Source of the DNA: Bacteroidota bacterium
GTDB taxonomy: Bacteria > Bacteroidota > Ignavibacteria > Ignavibacteriales > Melioribacteraceae
Length of the DNA stretch: 5,934 nucleotides
Direction: 5' to 3'
NCBI GenBank assembly: GCA_021814855.1
Contig: JAKAHQ010000124.1
Span: 1 to 5,934 of the forward strand
The notes under the pieces were generated by a model. It did no database searches. It saw only the letters and a list, made by a program, of their open reading frames with translations, and was not told the origin of the DNA. Positions 5,186 through 5,934 of the stretch are shown piece by piece (positions within the stretch are counted from its first letter, which is position 1; each line of letters starts with the position of its first letter). The position numbers were made by a program, and so were the translations under genes.

Positions 5186-5934
5186 ATGAAAAAAATATTA
5201 GTCTATTTAAAACACTGTTTTTCCGGAATTGTATTTCTTGCGATGATATTCCCGGTCGTGAGTTTTGCTCAGGCGGGTATAAATAGCATAGGCGGTTTCG
5301 AGGGCGACATGCCGTCGTACTGGACGAAGGGTAACGAACCGGCAGGAGCTACGCTGACGTGGGCCACGGATCAGTACCGCTCGAAGACACATTCGTTGAA
5401 GATAGAAAAAGGAGTAACGAGCGACGTAGCCAAGTGGGAAAGCGAGAACATGCTTGACTTGTGGGCACCAACGTTGAATAAGAACGTGGATATCTTCATC
5501 GGCGCTTATGTAAGGACGGAGGGAGTAAACACCAACCCGGCCACCGATGATGAGAGATGGAACATCAGTTACTTGTTCTACGGCAAGAGCGGCAACTTGA
5601 TAGGCGAAGTAAAACTGCCGATAGACCAGAGTAAGGCAAGCAGCAACGGGTGGCTAGCCGACACGAACGCAGTAGGCAGTGCGATATTACCGGAGGATGC
5701 TTATAGTTTGATAATAAGATTTGAGGGTGGAAAGAATGCGACAGGCAAGGTATGGGCAGATGATTTTATGTTGTACGGGCGTAACGGCGCATGGGCAGGT
5801 CAAAACTGGAACACCTCGGTAGAGATGCCGACGGGCTGGAATTACTGGTTACCGCCCAACGGAGGTAACGACGGGCAGTTGAACAGCGGCTTTGAGAACA
5901 CAGTAGTAACGACTGAAGAAGCGTATACCGGATT
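5186..5934 (+). CDS. Secreted protein with carbohydrate-binding-like beta domains (partial, 3' end missing)
   Basis: The frame from ATG 5186 stays open to the window edge: 249 complete codons plus two bases. Residues 1-28 form a Sec signal peptide: a basic start (MKKILVYLK), a hydrophobic core at about 11-25, and SFA before a likely cut between Ala28 and Gln29. There is no lipobox at the cut, so it is not an obvious lipoprotein. Residues about 33-199 look like one beta-sandwich domain, opening with GGFEGDMPSYW and closing with VWADDFMLYGR, in the style of carbohydrate-binding modules. A Trp-rich linker follows (Trp203, 208, 218, 221). A second similar domain seems to begin at LNSGFENTVV (about 232), so the protein is probably multi-domain. 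A catalytic domain or a C-terminal type IX secretion signal may lie beyond the edge. Glycan binding is inferred from domain style. GC is about 52% after the signal peptide, higher than in its neighbours. Confidence 0.8.
   Translation, partial: MKKILVYLKHCFSGIVFLAMIFPVVSFAQAGINSIGGFEGDMPSYWTKGNEPAGATLTWATDQYRSKTHSLKIEKGVTSDVAKWESENMLDLWAPTLNKNVDIFIGAYVRTEGVNTNPATDDERWNISYLFYGKSGNLIGEVKLPIDQSKASSNGWLADTNAVGSAILPEDAYSLIIRFEGGKNATGKVWADDFMLYGRNGAWAGQNWNTSVEMPTGWNYWLPPNGGNDGQLNSGFENTVVTTEEAYTG

Noticed and set aside
5207..5392. 61-codon minus-strand open frame opposite the secreted-protein start
   Set aside because: The + strand frame has a ribosome binding site, a clear signal peptide and a conserved-looking domain; the minus frame is incidental.

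Overview
The window is a piece of a sugar or carboxylate utilisation locus, with every supported gene on the + strand. Most of it is AT-rich (hand-counted 60-base samples in the dehydrogenase gene are 37-43% GC). The organism is probably a member of the Bacteroidota/Chlorobi/Ignavibacteria side of the tree. This rests on a promoter that fits the Bacteroidetes-type -7 element TAnnTTTG, on some genes having no clear Shine-Dalgarno, and on the look of the secreted glycan-binding-type protein at the right edge. The placement is tentative.

Layout. Bases 1-75 are the last 24 codons of an unrecognised gene. Close behind come a FucP-family sugar:H+ symporter (123-1463) and an enolase-superfamily enzyme of the N-succinylamino acid racemase/o-succinylbenzoate synthase type (1540-2649). 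There is no obvious terminator between these three, so they probably form the end of one operon. A 471-base intergenic region (2650-3120) follows. It holds a terminator-like hairpin, a small uncertain minus-strand ORF, an operator-like half-conserved site, and a well-formed promoter whose start point is overlaid by a perfect 14-bp LacI-type palindrome. That promoter should drive a second operon: a LacI-family regulator (3121-4140), a zinc-dependent medium-chain polyol/alcohol dehydrogenase (4162-5175), and a large secreted protein with carbohydrate-binding-like beta domains (5186 to beyond the right edge).

How they may work together (inference). The secreted protein may bind or process a glycan outside the cell, the symporter may import the released sugar, and the dehydrogenase may oxidise it or a derivative. 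The LacI regulator may sense the sugar or an intermediate and repress its own operon, and possibly the neighbouring one. The enolase-superfamily protein is the puzzle. Its active-site lysines match racemase/OSBS enzymes rather than the sugar-acid dehydratases usually expected beside a FucP transporter. No mobile elements, CRISPR arrays, tRNAs or rRNAs were seen.
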